From contig JAPEUQ010000023.1 in assembly GCA_027946365.1 (NCBI GenBank), positions 62,001 to 126,000 of the forward strand: a DNA stretch of 64,000 nt, read 5' to 3'. This document shows positions 24,137 through 33,298 of this stretch, one piece after another (within the stretch, counting starts at the first letter, position 1; each line of letters opens with the position of its first letter). Made by a program: the position numbers and the translations under genes. The notes beneath the pieces are model-generated. The model was not told where the DNA came from, searched no databases, and was given only the letters and a program-made list of their open reading frames with translations. Source of the stretch: Kalmusia sp. IMI 367209 (lineage: Eukaryota; Ascomycota; Dothideomycetes; Pleosporales; Didymosphaeriaceae).

Positions 24137-25074
24137 ATGAAGCTATCCGCAGCACTCAGCGTAGCAGTCGCTGCATCTTCTGTCAATGCAGTGGCCCTCC
24201 AGCCACGCCACTGTCAGTCTTTCTCTGTGCTCTTCGTCCCGTTGCATCAAGAGTGATCTGATATGAGATAGACACCTTCCCTTCAATCGGCTCGTCCAGC
24301 GCTTGGCAGTACGTGCGCCAAACCGACAACTACCAGTCCAACGGACCAGTCACAGATGTCTCCTCTAACCTCGTGCGTTGCTATACCAGCGGCACAAAGT
24401 CAGCCTCGACAATGAGCGTGGCCGCAGGTAGCAGCGTAGCCTTCAAAGCCAATCAAGCGGTCTTCCATCAGGGACCGATCCAATTCTACATGGCCAAGGT
24501 TCCTGCGGGCCAGACAGCTGCAACTTGGGACGGTTCAGGCAAAGTGTGGTTCAAGATTTATGCGGAGAAAGCTACGGTTAGCAATGGGGCGCTCTCATGG
24601 GCTTCGCTCAGTAAGCCTTCCTTCGCCACCCCGCTCCATGCACTCTAACATACAATTAGATCAGGCTTCTTTCAGCGTGACTATCCCTAAGGGTGTCCCC
24701 TCAGGCGTATGTAGAATCCCGGGTACGAAGTGGATGTGTCTTTGAGCGAAAGAGTTATTCTTTCGCTGGTATGAGACATTCACAAAGTACCAAACCCCAC
24801 TTTTTCTTTTACTCACACTGACTTTGTACCCGCTCCTTAGGATTACTTGTTACGGATTGAACATATTGCCCTGCACGGTGCAAGTTCGGCGAACGGAGCT
24901 CAACTATACATCTCGTGCGCACAGGTCACTGTTACCGGTGGTGGCAGTGGGAGTCCAGGGCCGCTAGTAGCATTTCCTGGGGCTTATGTGAACACGGACC
25001 CAGGACTCAAGGTCAATATCTACTCTGGTCAGACATCGTATACGCCTCCTGGGCCCGCGGTTTGGAGTGGTTAG
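24137..25074 (+). CDS. AA9 (former GH61) lytic polysaccharide monooxygenase, secreted
   Basis: Spliced model: join(24137..24212,24272..24610,24660..24706,24841..25074), 231 residues, no cellulose-binding module. AA9 enzymes are copper oxidases that cleave cellulose or hemicellulose outside the cell. Residues 1-18 form a signal peptide ([18 protein letters not shown]). The family landmarks are H25 in HYTFPSIG (normally the N-terminal copper histidine), H91 in FHQGP, the second-sphere H166 in IALHG, axial Y177 in AQLYISC, and the probable disulfide C62-C180. The C-terminus PPGPAVWSG is typical. Odd point: signal cleavage at VNA would leave VALQPR before H25, so the histidine brace could not form without another cut. 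The extra residues end exon 1 and are required by the phase of intron 1. The 134-nt third intron contains a 9-bp hairpin. Confidence 0.87.
24745..24767. repeat. hairpin in intron 3 of the AA9 gene
   Basis: AGCGAAAGA and TCTTTCGCT are perfect 9-base complements around a 5-base loop within intron 24707-24840. Confidence 0.7.
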
Positions 25075-26116
25075 TGCGTTCGGCCAGCAGAGACTGTTGG
25101 TTGATTGGCCATTTTGGTAGTAGATCCTGCATACCCTTCGAATGAATATTTTGAAGATAATGGTGAGCAGTGTATGGATTCATTTCGTGCATGCTATTCA
25201 ATATCCGCATTGACACATATTGGTGCACTGGGTGGAGTGCTCATACAAACAAGCCTTCCTAACTGTGCTGATTGTTCTGGTTTGTTTGCAAATCGGTAGA
25301 ACACTGCTGAACACAGATCTTTGGTGGTCGCTGGCCTTTCCACCTGACATCTCACCTGATTCGAATCTCTGTGTTCGATATTGAGGAGCACTTGGACACA
25401 AGCCAGAGGATGATGCACGGTTAGAGTCGTCCTTTCATAATGATTACACGGGCGATATACCAGTATGATATGCGCGATGATGAAAGCCATCTGTTAGGAG
25501 GTCATCGAACTGCTTGAATTATGCAGACAATATGGCGATTATGAGATACAAAAGCACAAATAGCAGATATGATGATGCAACGTGTTCGTCAGATGGTAAA
25601 GGTTCAAATAGACGAGTTCGGATGAGAGAGTTCGGGTGTGAGGAGGGTTATTGAGGTTTGGTAAGCAACATCTTTTTCTTAAAACATTTTAAGCTATTGA
25701 TGACTCGTAGAACTAAACGTATAGAGTTCACCAAATATTTAGGCACTGGACAGGGACATTGACAGATTCGAGGTATCACTACACGTGATGGTGATTGACT
25801 AAGCAGCAACCGCCGATTTCGGAGCAGGAGCTACCCGGAGCTCCTCACCTTTCTCTTCTGCCAGCAATCATGACAGGAAAGGCAGTACAGAATGCTTTAT
25901 ACACGTAATCTCTCCGCTTTCGCAGCGTATTGCGCCCGGCGTTGACTCCGGAAGCTGTTTACTGTGGACCTATGAATACAAGATAAAAAGCTCCCCACAG
26001 CTCACTGATAGAACTCGCTTCTCTCTGTATTGATCAGATCACTGGTCCAGATCACCTCTCCATATCAAGTCTTATTGAAATCTCTATTCCTTATAAGCGA
26101 TCGTTCGTATTCAACG
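25075..26116. other. intergenic region
   Basis: 3' side of the AA9 gene and upstream region of the methyltransferase gene. The first half is AT-rich; a TACACGTGATG E-box lies near 25783-25793. No gene is seen. Confidence 0.4.
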
Positions 26117-26959
26117 ATGTCCAAGCCGACTGATCCAGCACCGTATCTCCACGGTCACCATGCCTCGGTCCTGCGTTCCCACAGCTGGCGCACAGTCGAG
26201 AACTCCTGCCCGCACCTCATCCCGCACCTCTCCAAGCCCTCCCTCAAGATACTTGACGTCGGCTGTGGCCCGGGTACCATATCCGTCGACCTTGCGTCGC
26301 GTGTACCCCAAGGCTTCGTCCTTGCCATCGACCCCTCCGCCGACGTCATTGAAAAAGCCCGCGTCCACGCCCAAGAAAAGGGCGTCACAAATGTACGCTT
26401 CGAGGTCAGGGATATCTTCGACTGGAAGAGCATCGAGGGGGTCGAGGAGGGTGGGTTTGACGTAGTGCATGCGCACCAGGTGCTGCAGCATCTGCAGGAT
26501 CCGCTCAGCGCGATGAAGGAGATGAAGAAGCTCACAAGGAAGGGCGGCATTGTTGCGGTGCGCGATTGCGATTACAGCGCTATGAACCACTACCCGCAGC
26601 ACGAGGGCATGCGCAAGTGGCTCGACCTGTATATCTCTGTCGCGCAGAGCATCAAATGCGATCCAAACATCGGGAAGAGACTACATGCGATAGCAATGCA
26701 AGCCGGGTTCCCTCGCAACGACATCAACGCGAGTGTTAGCGCGTGGACATTCAGCACACCGGAGGAGAGGGCATGGTGGTGCGGTTTGTGGGCCGAGAGA
26801 AGCATCAAGAGCGACTACAAGACCAGGGTGTTGGAGAGCGGGCTGGGGACGGAAGAGGATTTAGAGGAGATAGCAAGGACATGGCAGGAGATGGAGGGGA
26901 AGGAGGACGGGTGGTTTGCCGTGATCAACGGAGAGGTGATATGTCATAACAGGTCCTAA
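26117..26959 (+). CDS. SAM-dependent methyltransferase (UbiE/Methyltransf-11 type)
   Basis: Single exon, 280 residues. A class I Rossmann methyltransferase: motif I is ILDVGCGPGTISVDLA (about 45-60), the acidic end of strand 2 is AIDPS (about 71-75), motif II is GGFDVVHAHQVLQHLQDP (about 114-131) and post-II KGGIVAVRDCD. The C-terminal half is the alpha-helical lid typical of fungal small-molecule methyltransferases. This type methylates metabolites, but the substrate is not predictable and no biosynthetic neighbours are present. The ATG at 26117 has a good context; reading further upstream needs a TTG. The GC content is higher than in the flanks, as expected for a coding exon. Confidence 0.88.
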   Translation: MSKPTDPAPYLHGHHASVLRSHSWRTVENSCPHLIPHLSKPSLKILDVGCGPGTISVDLASRVPQGFVLAIDPSADVIEKARVHAQEKGVTNVRFEVRDIFDWKSIEGVEEGGFDVVHAHQVLQHLQDPLSAMKEMKKLTRKGGIVAVRDCDYSAMNHYPQHEGMRKWLDLYISVAQSIKCDPNIGKRLHAIAMQAGFPRNDINASVSAWTFSTPEERAWWCGLWAERSIKSDYKTRVLESGLGTEEDLEEIARTWQEMEGKEDGWFAVINGEVICHNRS

Positions 26960-27306
26960 GTTCTACTCTAGCTCTACACCAACATAAGCCCATTTTCCTC
27001 TCCCTCAAAGTCTACTTATCTGTTGCCCTCGGCGCATCCCGAACACTCAATCAGCACACACCCCTTACAAACATATATCAGCGCGCCTCGCCAATCACAG
27101 CCTAGCCCGCCCTACCCGCGCGTCCGTCATCTGACGGCGCGCATTAGCTCCCTCCTTCCCTGCATACTGCAAACAACCCCTCTCATGATATTTATCGACC
27201 CCACCACCCCGCTCCGAAGCTCAGCAAATACTTCACTGCATAGCGACCCGAAGCACAAAGACAAACCTCGTACCAGACACGTTCGAAACCGAAGTAGCAA
27301 GTCGAA
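26960..27306. other. 5' leader and promoter of the small cysteine-peptide gene
   Basis: C/T- and C/A-rich sequence typical of fungal promoters and 5' UTRs. The frame crossing it lacks an ATG until 27185 and shows no domain. Confidence 0.35.
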
Positions 27307-27470
27307 ATGGAGCCCGTCAACCAGCACAACAACAACTGCCCCAAGTGCAACGCAGCTATCAGCGACGGGACGAAGACTTGTGGGTCTTGCGGCAGCGTGA
27401 GTGTTGGCGGTGGCGGTGAGGTTTGGAGAGCCTGGATGAAGCTGATTTGGTGTAGACTTGCCCTGTTTAA
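27307..27470 (+). CDS. 34-residue CxxC/CxxC peptide, zinc-ribbon-like
   Basis: Spliced model: join(27307..27396,27456..27470). Too short for ordinary gene calling. Exon 1 encodes MEPVNQHNNNCPKC, then NAAISDGTKTCGSCGS; exon 2 adds TCPV and stop. The cysteines are C11, C14, C25, C28 and C32, so two CxxC knuckles are separated by ten residues, the spacing of a minimal zinc ribbon. The intron is 59 nt with a GTGAGT donor, GCTGAT branch site and TGTAG acceptor, and splicing completes the conserved-looking CGSCGSTCP end. I recall similar short CxxC ORFs in other ascomycetes but cannot verify that here. Function unknown; metal binding is an inference from the cysteine pattern. Confidence 0.62.
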
Positions 27471-27897
27471 GTGAGCGATGCCGAGGATATAGCAACGGTC
27501 GGTGACGATGGATACGAGTTATGATTTGCATGGAAAGGCTGCATATTGGGTCGGGTTATCGGTGCATTTGGGCGGTGGGAGTGGACAGATGTATGTCATG
27601 ATACTTGAACGGAATGTTGATTGAGTTCTACTATGTGTCTTGCTTGCATGACATGAGGCTTTGTGATGTGGAGAATATCTGCAGCGATGCAAGTGCTAAA
27701 GGTGTGCGTTGAAGCCCTATTCTGCGATTGTTTGAGCTGAGAAAGCGTTTGATTCATTGTAGTAATAATACAGTTACACCAAACATCGGATATTGCCTCA
27801 ACAGCCCCTACCACGTTCAAACCTTCATTCATATCTCGTCCTTAAGCATTAGATATCCGCTTCTCAGGTAACACCCCGCATCCTACTGCCGCGTTCT
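27471..27897. other. intergenic region between converging genes
   Basis: 3' UTRs of the cysteine-peptide gene (+) and the MARVEL gene (-). No other feature is seen. Confidence 0.4.
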
Positions 27898-28543
27898 TTA
27901 CCACCCCTTCTTCATACGCAGATACCCCAATACAATGCAAGCGACTGTCCCTGCGAAAGTGAGAAACATGAACACCCCGTCTGCCCTCGCCTGTCTGCAG
28001 CGAGCCACAATCGCGAACGGCCACTGATATTCGCAGAACCAGCCCGTACTCCATCCAGGAGGTATCCCTCCATTGAGTAGCGCGTTGGCCTTGCATTGTT
28101 TCGAGTCGGCTATACCGTCTGTAGTGGCAGTGCAGGAGATACCGCTTAGCTTGACAGCCATGAGCTGTACTCTAGGTTAGCGAATAATCTTCAAAGTGAG
28201 AGGCCGAATGTCAGTCACCACTCCTCCAGCGAGATTGAAAACAAGCACCACCACATCTATTGCGATTCCCACGAAGCCCTGCAGATGCTCCAGCCAGGAG
28301 GCTGCCAGCCCGAAGCAAGCACCGAGGAGCGTCACGCCCCCAACGAAAGCGCAGTATTCTAGCGTGGCTGGTACGGCGCCGTGTCTAAGGCGCTTTACGT
28401 GAGTATGTGAATTTCTTTCTGTGTGGCTAGCTCCCTTACTTGCGGTCGCGAGCCAGATCAAGCGAAAGGCCGACCACACAGGTCGCAAAGAGAACCTGGA
28501 AGGCGCGCAGGGCGATGTTGGTAAGTGAGCCGGCGGGCGACAT
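27898..28543 (-). CDS. MARVEL-domain membrane protein (Nce102-like)
   Basis: Spliced model: complement(join(27898..28164,28219..28384,28440..28543)), 178 residues, introns of 55 and 54 nt. Four membrane helices in MARVEL order: LRAFQVLFATCVVGLSLDLA (about 12-31), LEYCAFVGGVTLLGACFGLAASW, FVGIAIDVVVLVFNLAGGVLMAV, and near the C-terminus FMFLTFAGTVACIVLGYL. An extracellular loop with CTATTDG and WFCEYQW lies between helices 3 and 4. The tail ends in RMKKGW, a basic cytosolic end. In fungi this family shapes plasma-membrane domains such as eisosomes. The splice sites are in phase and each lies at a helix boundary. The start is the only ATG ahead of helix 1. Confidence 0.85.
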
Positions 28544-29289
28544 AGTATATCGATGTGAAAGCGACCGAAGATCTCGGAAGAAGTATGTGCTAGCTTGGGT
28601 AGAGGGGGTAGTATTTATGGCGGGCGGGTGTTGGTGATGCCGAGCTACTCGAGTGTGATTAGACGGAATAATGAAAGCGGGAGTTTGGAAGGAAGGCACG
28701 CAGGACACATCTGGGTGCAAGCTACCAGTCCGATTCCCGAGCTAAGAACCCCATTGTTTACCCACTTCTCCGATTCGGGACACCACTTCTCACATCATCT
28801 GCAGGCTTTGGACCACAAGACATGTTGTACACGAGAGGCTGGCGGAGCTGTGGACCGAAACTTATGGGAGGGACCGCGCAATCGGGTGCTTAGCTGATAT
28901 ATACGTGGTTCTGATATGCAATTCGACCTTCGTTGTCTTTCAAGTCCACGTGATTATTGCTATGTCGTGAAACGGGTGTGACTTTGTGGAGAACGCTGAT
29001 CTATCAGGGTCGGGCGTGTCAGTCACTGCTATGGAATGACAGCTACGGTGAAGCAAGTGCTCACGACTGATGCTCTGAACACCAGGCTCGGAGGCGATGA
29101 GAGTTGATAGTGGTAGTTCCACTGATGGTCGTTCCAAACAGATGAATCATCTTGCTATAGCTGTGCGCAAACTTACAAATGAGCAACAGGTTTATTCAAT
29201 AACCTTTGCAGCATTCAATAGCTTTGGTCTTGAGTATGTTACAATCTGGTGAGAGAGGCAGACTTCTTGCGTAGCCGGCTCGCAACATC
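28544..29289. other. intergenic region with an E-box
   Basis: Upstream region of the MARVEL gene and 3' flank of the Aim6-like gene. A CACGTG core lies at 28947-28952. No gene is seen. Confidence 0.4.
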
Positions 29290-30595
29290 CTAAGACCGAA
29301 ACCCCCAACCTCCCTTTCTTACAGCCCTCAAGTCATCCACATTCAATAAACCCACTTCTTCCCTGACTAAGATACCCCAGACCTCATCCCTCAAGCCTCT
29401 TGGCCATCGCGGGGTGCCCCAATATCGTGGCACCAGCCCCCTCTCTTTTGCACTGCGAATCTGATGACGCAGTACCTGCAATTGTTCATCATTAATCTTA
29501 CCACGGAAGACAGACCCTACAGCTTTGTAGAAATTGACGGACGCTAGGTACGAGTTGGATTCGTTGTACATTAGCTGTTCGCCATCATCGGATTTGCGAT
29601 CAAGCTCGTCGAGTGGTGCATCCAGGAAGATGTCTCGTTTTGGGCCGTTCGAGACCGCTATATCACGGCTTGCAGCGCCAGAAGCGACAATGGTCAATGG
29701 GCGGTCCACACGATGCGTGCCATTCCAGTAGGTAAGCCAGTCCCTCTCTCTCAACGGCTGGAGCTGCTTATGCAGCGCCTTCCAAGTATCGATTCCTTCT
29801 GTTTTAAAGTCTACGATCAGCGTCAAACTTTGCTTCGGTTCGTTGTAGAATACGCCCTTTGGATCCTTTGCCTTCCATTTCGTTGGGTTCATTGCATCTA
29901 ACAGATCAACGAGACGGTTGATGTACATGCTCTCCAGTGTTCTACTTCCGTGCAGTGCGTTCTCGGTGTGACCTACGTAGAGGTCTCCATTACGATAGAA
30001 GACGTCTGCTTCGACGCTAATGCAGCCAGACCCTAATGCTGCAAAGAGCGGTGTTCGCCGCCAATAGTCATTGTGCGAGTGGCATGGAATGGGTAGAACG
30101 TTGCCGAAGAACTCGATTGGGTACTTTGCCGGCTTGTATGCAGAATGGGGAGTGTTGTCCCAAAAAGTAGCAAAGAATAAGTCGAAAGGATCTGCCGTTT
30201 TCCAACGCACAATGGCGTTTGAAATGCTGCAGTGTATCTCATTAGCCAAGAAGCAGAGTCTCTAGGATTAACCAAGAGTTTACGTACAATGCAATAAAAA
30301 TGCCAAAGGAGACTAAAGTGATGGCATATAGAATCTGAGCGATTCTCTTTGGTGCGCCTGGGGGTAGAGCAAACAATTGTCTCATCTGACAGGTATCAGC
30401 AGCGCCACCTGGTCATTTGAAGGCAAATTATCTTACTCGGTACCTCAAATTATACCACATGGCATTGCAATGACTGTGGGATCCGTATGCGCGCGCATCT
30501 CGACGAAGGTCCAGTAGTTCAGTATGATCCGTCTCTTCTAACAATGGTGAAGATTGCTCCTCCATAAGCTCCTCAAGCTCGATTAAGTGCGACAT
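29290..30595 (-). CDS. Aim6-like membrane-anchored PLC-type phosphodiesterase
   Basis: Spliced model: complement(join(29290..30226,30288..30385,30437..30595)), 397 residues. Exon 1 is an acidic cytosolic N-terminus. Exon 2 encodes one membrane anchor (about 68-86, AQILYAITLVSFGIFIAF). Exon 3 encodes a TIM-barrel PLC-like domain starting at about 130. Catalytic landmarks are PCHSHNDYW (about 133-140), ISVEADVFYRNGDLYVGH and LTLIVDFKTEG. Aim6 (altered inheritance of mitochondria 6) homologs are widespread in fungi; the substrate is not established. The C-terminal end (WGILVREEVGLLNVDDL) matches the family. The upstream in-frame extension lacks an ATG, so 30595 is the start. Introns are 51 and 61 nt and in phase. 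Confidence 0.86.
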
Positions 30596-31210
30596 TCTGG
30601 AGTTACTTGCAGAACATGCCAAGGGAAGGATTTATGCTTGAAAGCCGCAGTGCATGATACCCCAGGAGCGTTTTTAGCATCTGGATGATGCGTCGTACTA
30701 AAGAAGCTTGACGCGTCATCCTGATAGTCTATTCGTTGAACCTAAAAGATAAAGTGAGGGGTATGCCGAAGCGTTAGGCCATCTTAGTGTCCGTGAAATT
30801 GGTTCCGCCACAGACGTTCAAACCTGTGGCATTCACGTCACAAAGTGCTATCAACACGTACATTGGATCTGGAATCCACAATTTCACAATCTATCCGAGA
30901 GTTCCGGAGCAAACGTGGTGACAAAATTAGCTAGTGTTTAGCATTTCGTTGCAACAGCACCAAGATCACGATCTTCATCCCTAATTCCATCGTATGCCCA
31001 TAGACCGCCTCTGCACGAGAGAATAACAATGGACATCATAGAAACCATCTGTACCATAGCAAAATGCACCAAGCTTTGGAAAGGTATCGCCCGAGTCGAA
31101 GTGTAGCTGACGCAGTGCCCTACACATAAGCACTAGCAGCAAGGTCCACCACACCTAGGCAGCAAAGCTTAACACAGCATCCCAACACCAAGGCACCGAG
31201 TAACCATACA
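30596..31210. promoter_or_regulatory. divergent promoter of Aim6-like (-) and YrdC-domain (+) genes
   Basis: About 615 bases separate the two start codons. Just upstream of the YrdC gene the sequence is C/A-rich. No specific factor site is convincing. Confidence 0.35.
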
Positions 31211-32002
31211 ATGCAAGCCGCCCGTATCAAAGCCCAAATCATTCCGGCCGTTGGCCATCTTCCCAATGTCGAACGCGACGCCCTGAGAGCATATGCCGCA
31301 CTCAAATCTGGCGGCGTCATCATCGTCCCGACCGATGTAGGCTACGGCATTTTATCCGCAAGCGCAGAAGGCATAGACCGTGCTTTTGCAGCCAAAAAAC
31401 GTAAGCCTGGCCATACTCTCGGTATAGTTGGGACGTATCTTCAGCACAGCGAGTTGCACATCTTGTCAGACAATGCAGAAGAACATGAGAAAAGATTGCA
31501 GTTGACGCATACCTTAACCAAAGATATGGGAACTACATTGGGAATCGTAGGAAAACTTCGCTCCGAGCATCCGCGGCTGCAGCAACTCAGCGCCGCGACA
31601 TTAGAGCGTTGCACAAAAGATGGCACGGTGGGCATAGCCATCCCCGAAGGCCCCTTTTTGACGGAGCTTGGAAGGCTCAACGATGAAGACGGACTGCTGA
31701 TGGTGGGGAGCAGTGCGAATCTCACAGGTCAGGGACAGAAGTATCGCGTTGAGGACATCGAGCTTGAGATACTGGAGGCGGCTGATCTCATTGTGGACTA
31801 TGGTTTACAAAAGTGGCATTTATATCGGAGGCCGGGGTCTAATTACAACTTTTACAACATGAAGCTGCTAAGGATTGGTGCAAATTATGAGGTCTTTCGG
31901 GAACGGATGAGGAAGTGGGCTGGCGTGGAGCTCCCTGAGGATCCGGAGCATCAGACAGATGGTGTGAAGCCATTGGGAGTTAGTATCAAGGAATTCGACT
32001 GA
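31211..32002 (+). CDS. YrdC/Sua5-fold protein
   Basis: Single exon, 263 residues. The YrdC fold of Sua5 binds RNA and nucleotides; Sua5 makes threonylcarbamoyl-AMP for tRNA t6A. Landmarks: GGVIIVPTDVGYGI (about 34-47; the PTDxxYG motif), AAKKRKPGHTLGIVG (about 60-74), TVGIAIPEGPF (about 138-148) and GSSANLTGQGQ (about 163-173). The protein lacks the C-terminal Sua5 domain. The usual Arg of the VGxRxP strand is Ala here (GIAIP), and the region after the SAN motif is unusual (GLQKWHLYRRPGSNYNFYN). I therefore take it for a paralogue of uncertain activity rather than the housekeeping Sua5. The start ATG has no in-frame competitor. Confidence 0.8.
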   Translation: MQAARIKAQIIPAVGHLPNVERDALRAYAALKSGGVIIVPTDVGYGILSASAEGIDRAFAAKKRKPGHTLGIVGTYLQHSELHILSDNAEEHEKRLQLTHTLTKDMGTTLGIVGKLRSEHPRLQQLSAATLERCTKDGTVGIAIPEGPFLTELGRLNDEDGLLMVGSSANLTGQGQKYRVEDIELEILEAADLIVDYGLQKWHLYRRPGSNYNFYNMKLLRIGANYEVFRERMRKWAGVELPEDPEHQTDGVKPLGVSIKEFD

Positions 32003-32570
32003 ACGATTTCTGAAAGCAATATATGATTGAAGAACCATCGGTCTAGCTACCAGTCCTACTCTCTCGAGACAGTCTGTTAAAATCGCAAATTCGCTGCACC
32101 AAAAGCGGTTCCTAAGGAAGAATTGCGATCAGTTGTGTAAATAATGTTCTAAGAAAAGCCCGGTTCCCATTTTCCGTTGATTGAGCTGATCGCAGCTGCA
32201 AGCGCCGCGTACAGTGTCACTGATTACATCAGTCACAGTGTATTATGTGCAGTACCAGTCCCATTTTCCAAGGGGTGCCGCGCTGCGAGGCTCATTGTGA
32301 TGAACAAAGTTGATTCATGTCTTCGATTGAAGCATAAAAGTTACTGTAGCTGGTAAGCACCATTAATCCTGTTACACATACTAATGCTGGATGAGATGAC
32401 TCTAGGTAGGAACAGAATTTGTAAGCCGTAAGGTTAATTGTATTCTCTATAACTCGAACTTGGTGATAACTTCACAATGTATCATAGACACTGAGTTCGT
32501 TGTTACTTACTGGTATTCTCGAGTTTTTGCGAGGCATCCTACTATCATAAATAGTTTTTCTCACGCGGAA
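32003..32570. other. intergenic AT-rich region
   Basis: 3' side of the YrdC gene and of the broken hydrolase. The missing C-terminal half of the hydrolase would be expected here in reverse, but I find no frame that resembles it. Confidence 0.4.
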
Positions 32571-33298
32571 TTAAAGTCCACAACAGCTCTTATATGAGCC
32601 GAGCGTGTGGTACCTTTGAGTCGGAATATGGTCAACATCCATTCGTATTGATCAGGATACTAGTGTCATCAATTTGAAACAAATATAGCGAGGACTTACA
32701 TGTCTTCCTGGGCACCATCATAGCCATTCCCTATAATGAGAGTCGGTAGTTTAGTACAGTTACGTTCTTTTGTGTGATCTGGATACCAGATAGCTTCGAT
32801 TTTGAACTCATCCGTGGGTATCTAGAAGCGATGCCCGGGGACGGGAAGGGAGCTAATGCCTTTGTCGAAAGCCGCTAACTGCTGTCTCCAGGACTCATTG
32901 ATACGAGGGTCAGACCAGTTTCCATGGTTGTAGAAATCGGCTCGTCGGAAGTAAGTTGCAGCGGAGAACCATGTATTCTGGACATTAACAGGGTCATATG
33001 CTAGACGTGGGTCCTCTGCTAACGCTTTGGTTTGAGTTGCGAGTTCGTACCAGCGGTAATACCATGCTGTAAAGTTCCCAGAGTAGGATTCAAGGTCTTT
33101 CGCGACACCGAGGATAGGGCCTAGGTCCGAACCTCCATATATTCCTTCGCCTAGGGCAACTAGAAATTCGAAATGAACCGATTCATCTTTGGAGAGAAGT
33201 GGCACAGGATTTTCATCTTGACTAATGCCTTGAGCATAGGTCAGGGTCGAAGTCGCTGTGATTGCAAGGAGAGCGAACGAAATGGTGCTGAGCAACAT
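32571..33298 (-). pseudogene. broken secreted alpha/beta hydrolase (Ayg1/Fus2-like), C-terminal half missing
   Basis: The ATG at 33298 opens a signal peptide (MLLSTISFALLAITATSTLTYAQ) followed by the N-terminal helical domain of the Ayg1/Fus2-type hydrolases (FEFLVALGEGIYGGSDLG, DTWFxAA-like NTWFSAATYFRRADFYNHGNW, then LPVPGHRF). A TAG at 32822-32824 interrupts it exactly where the family continues. The same frame resumes with IPTDEFKIEAIWY and LPTLIIGNGYDGAQEDM. A sound intron (32614-32699, GTAAGT...AAAG) then joins MYHTLGS before the frame ends at TAA (32571-32573). The catalytic-core remainder, including the later Asp and His, is absent. CAG to TAG at a CpA site fits RIP or ordinary C-to-T decay. 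Fully intact function is unlikely. A truncated secreted product of the first frame (158 residues) is possible. Confidence 0.75.

Noticed and set aside
25350..25400. GATTCGAATC-like T-loop suggesting a tRNA
   Set aside because: No acceptor, D or anticodon stems can be paired around it.
26030..26116. N-terminal extension of the methyltransferase as a mitochondrial presequence
   Set aside because: The frame is open and basic, but it begins with TTG and has no ATG before 26117.
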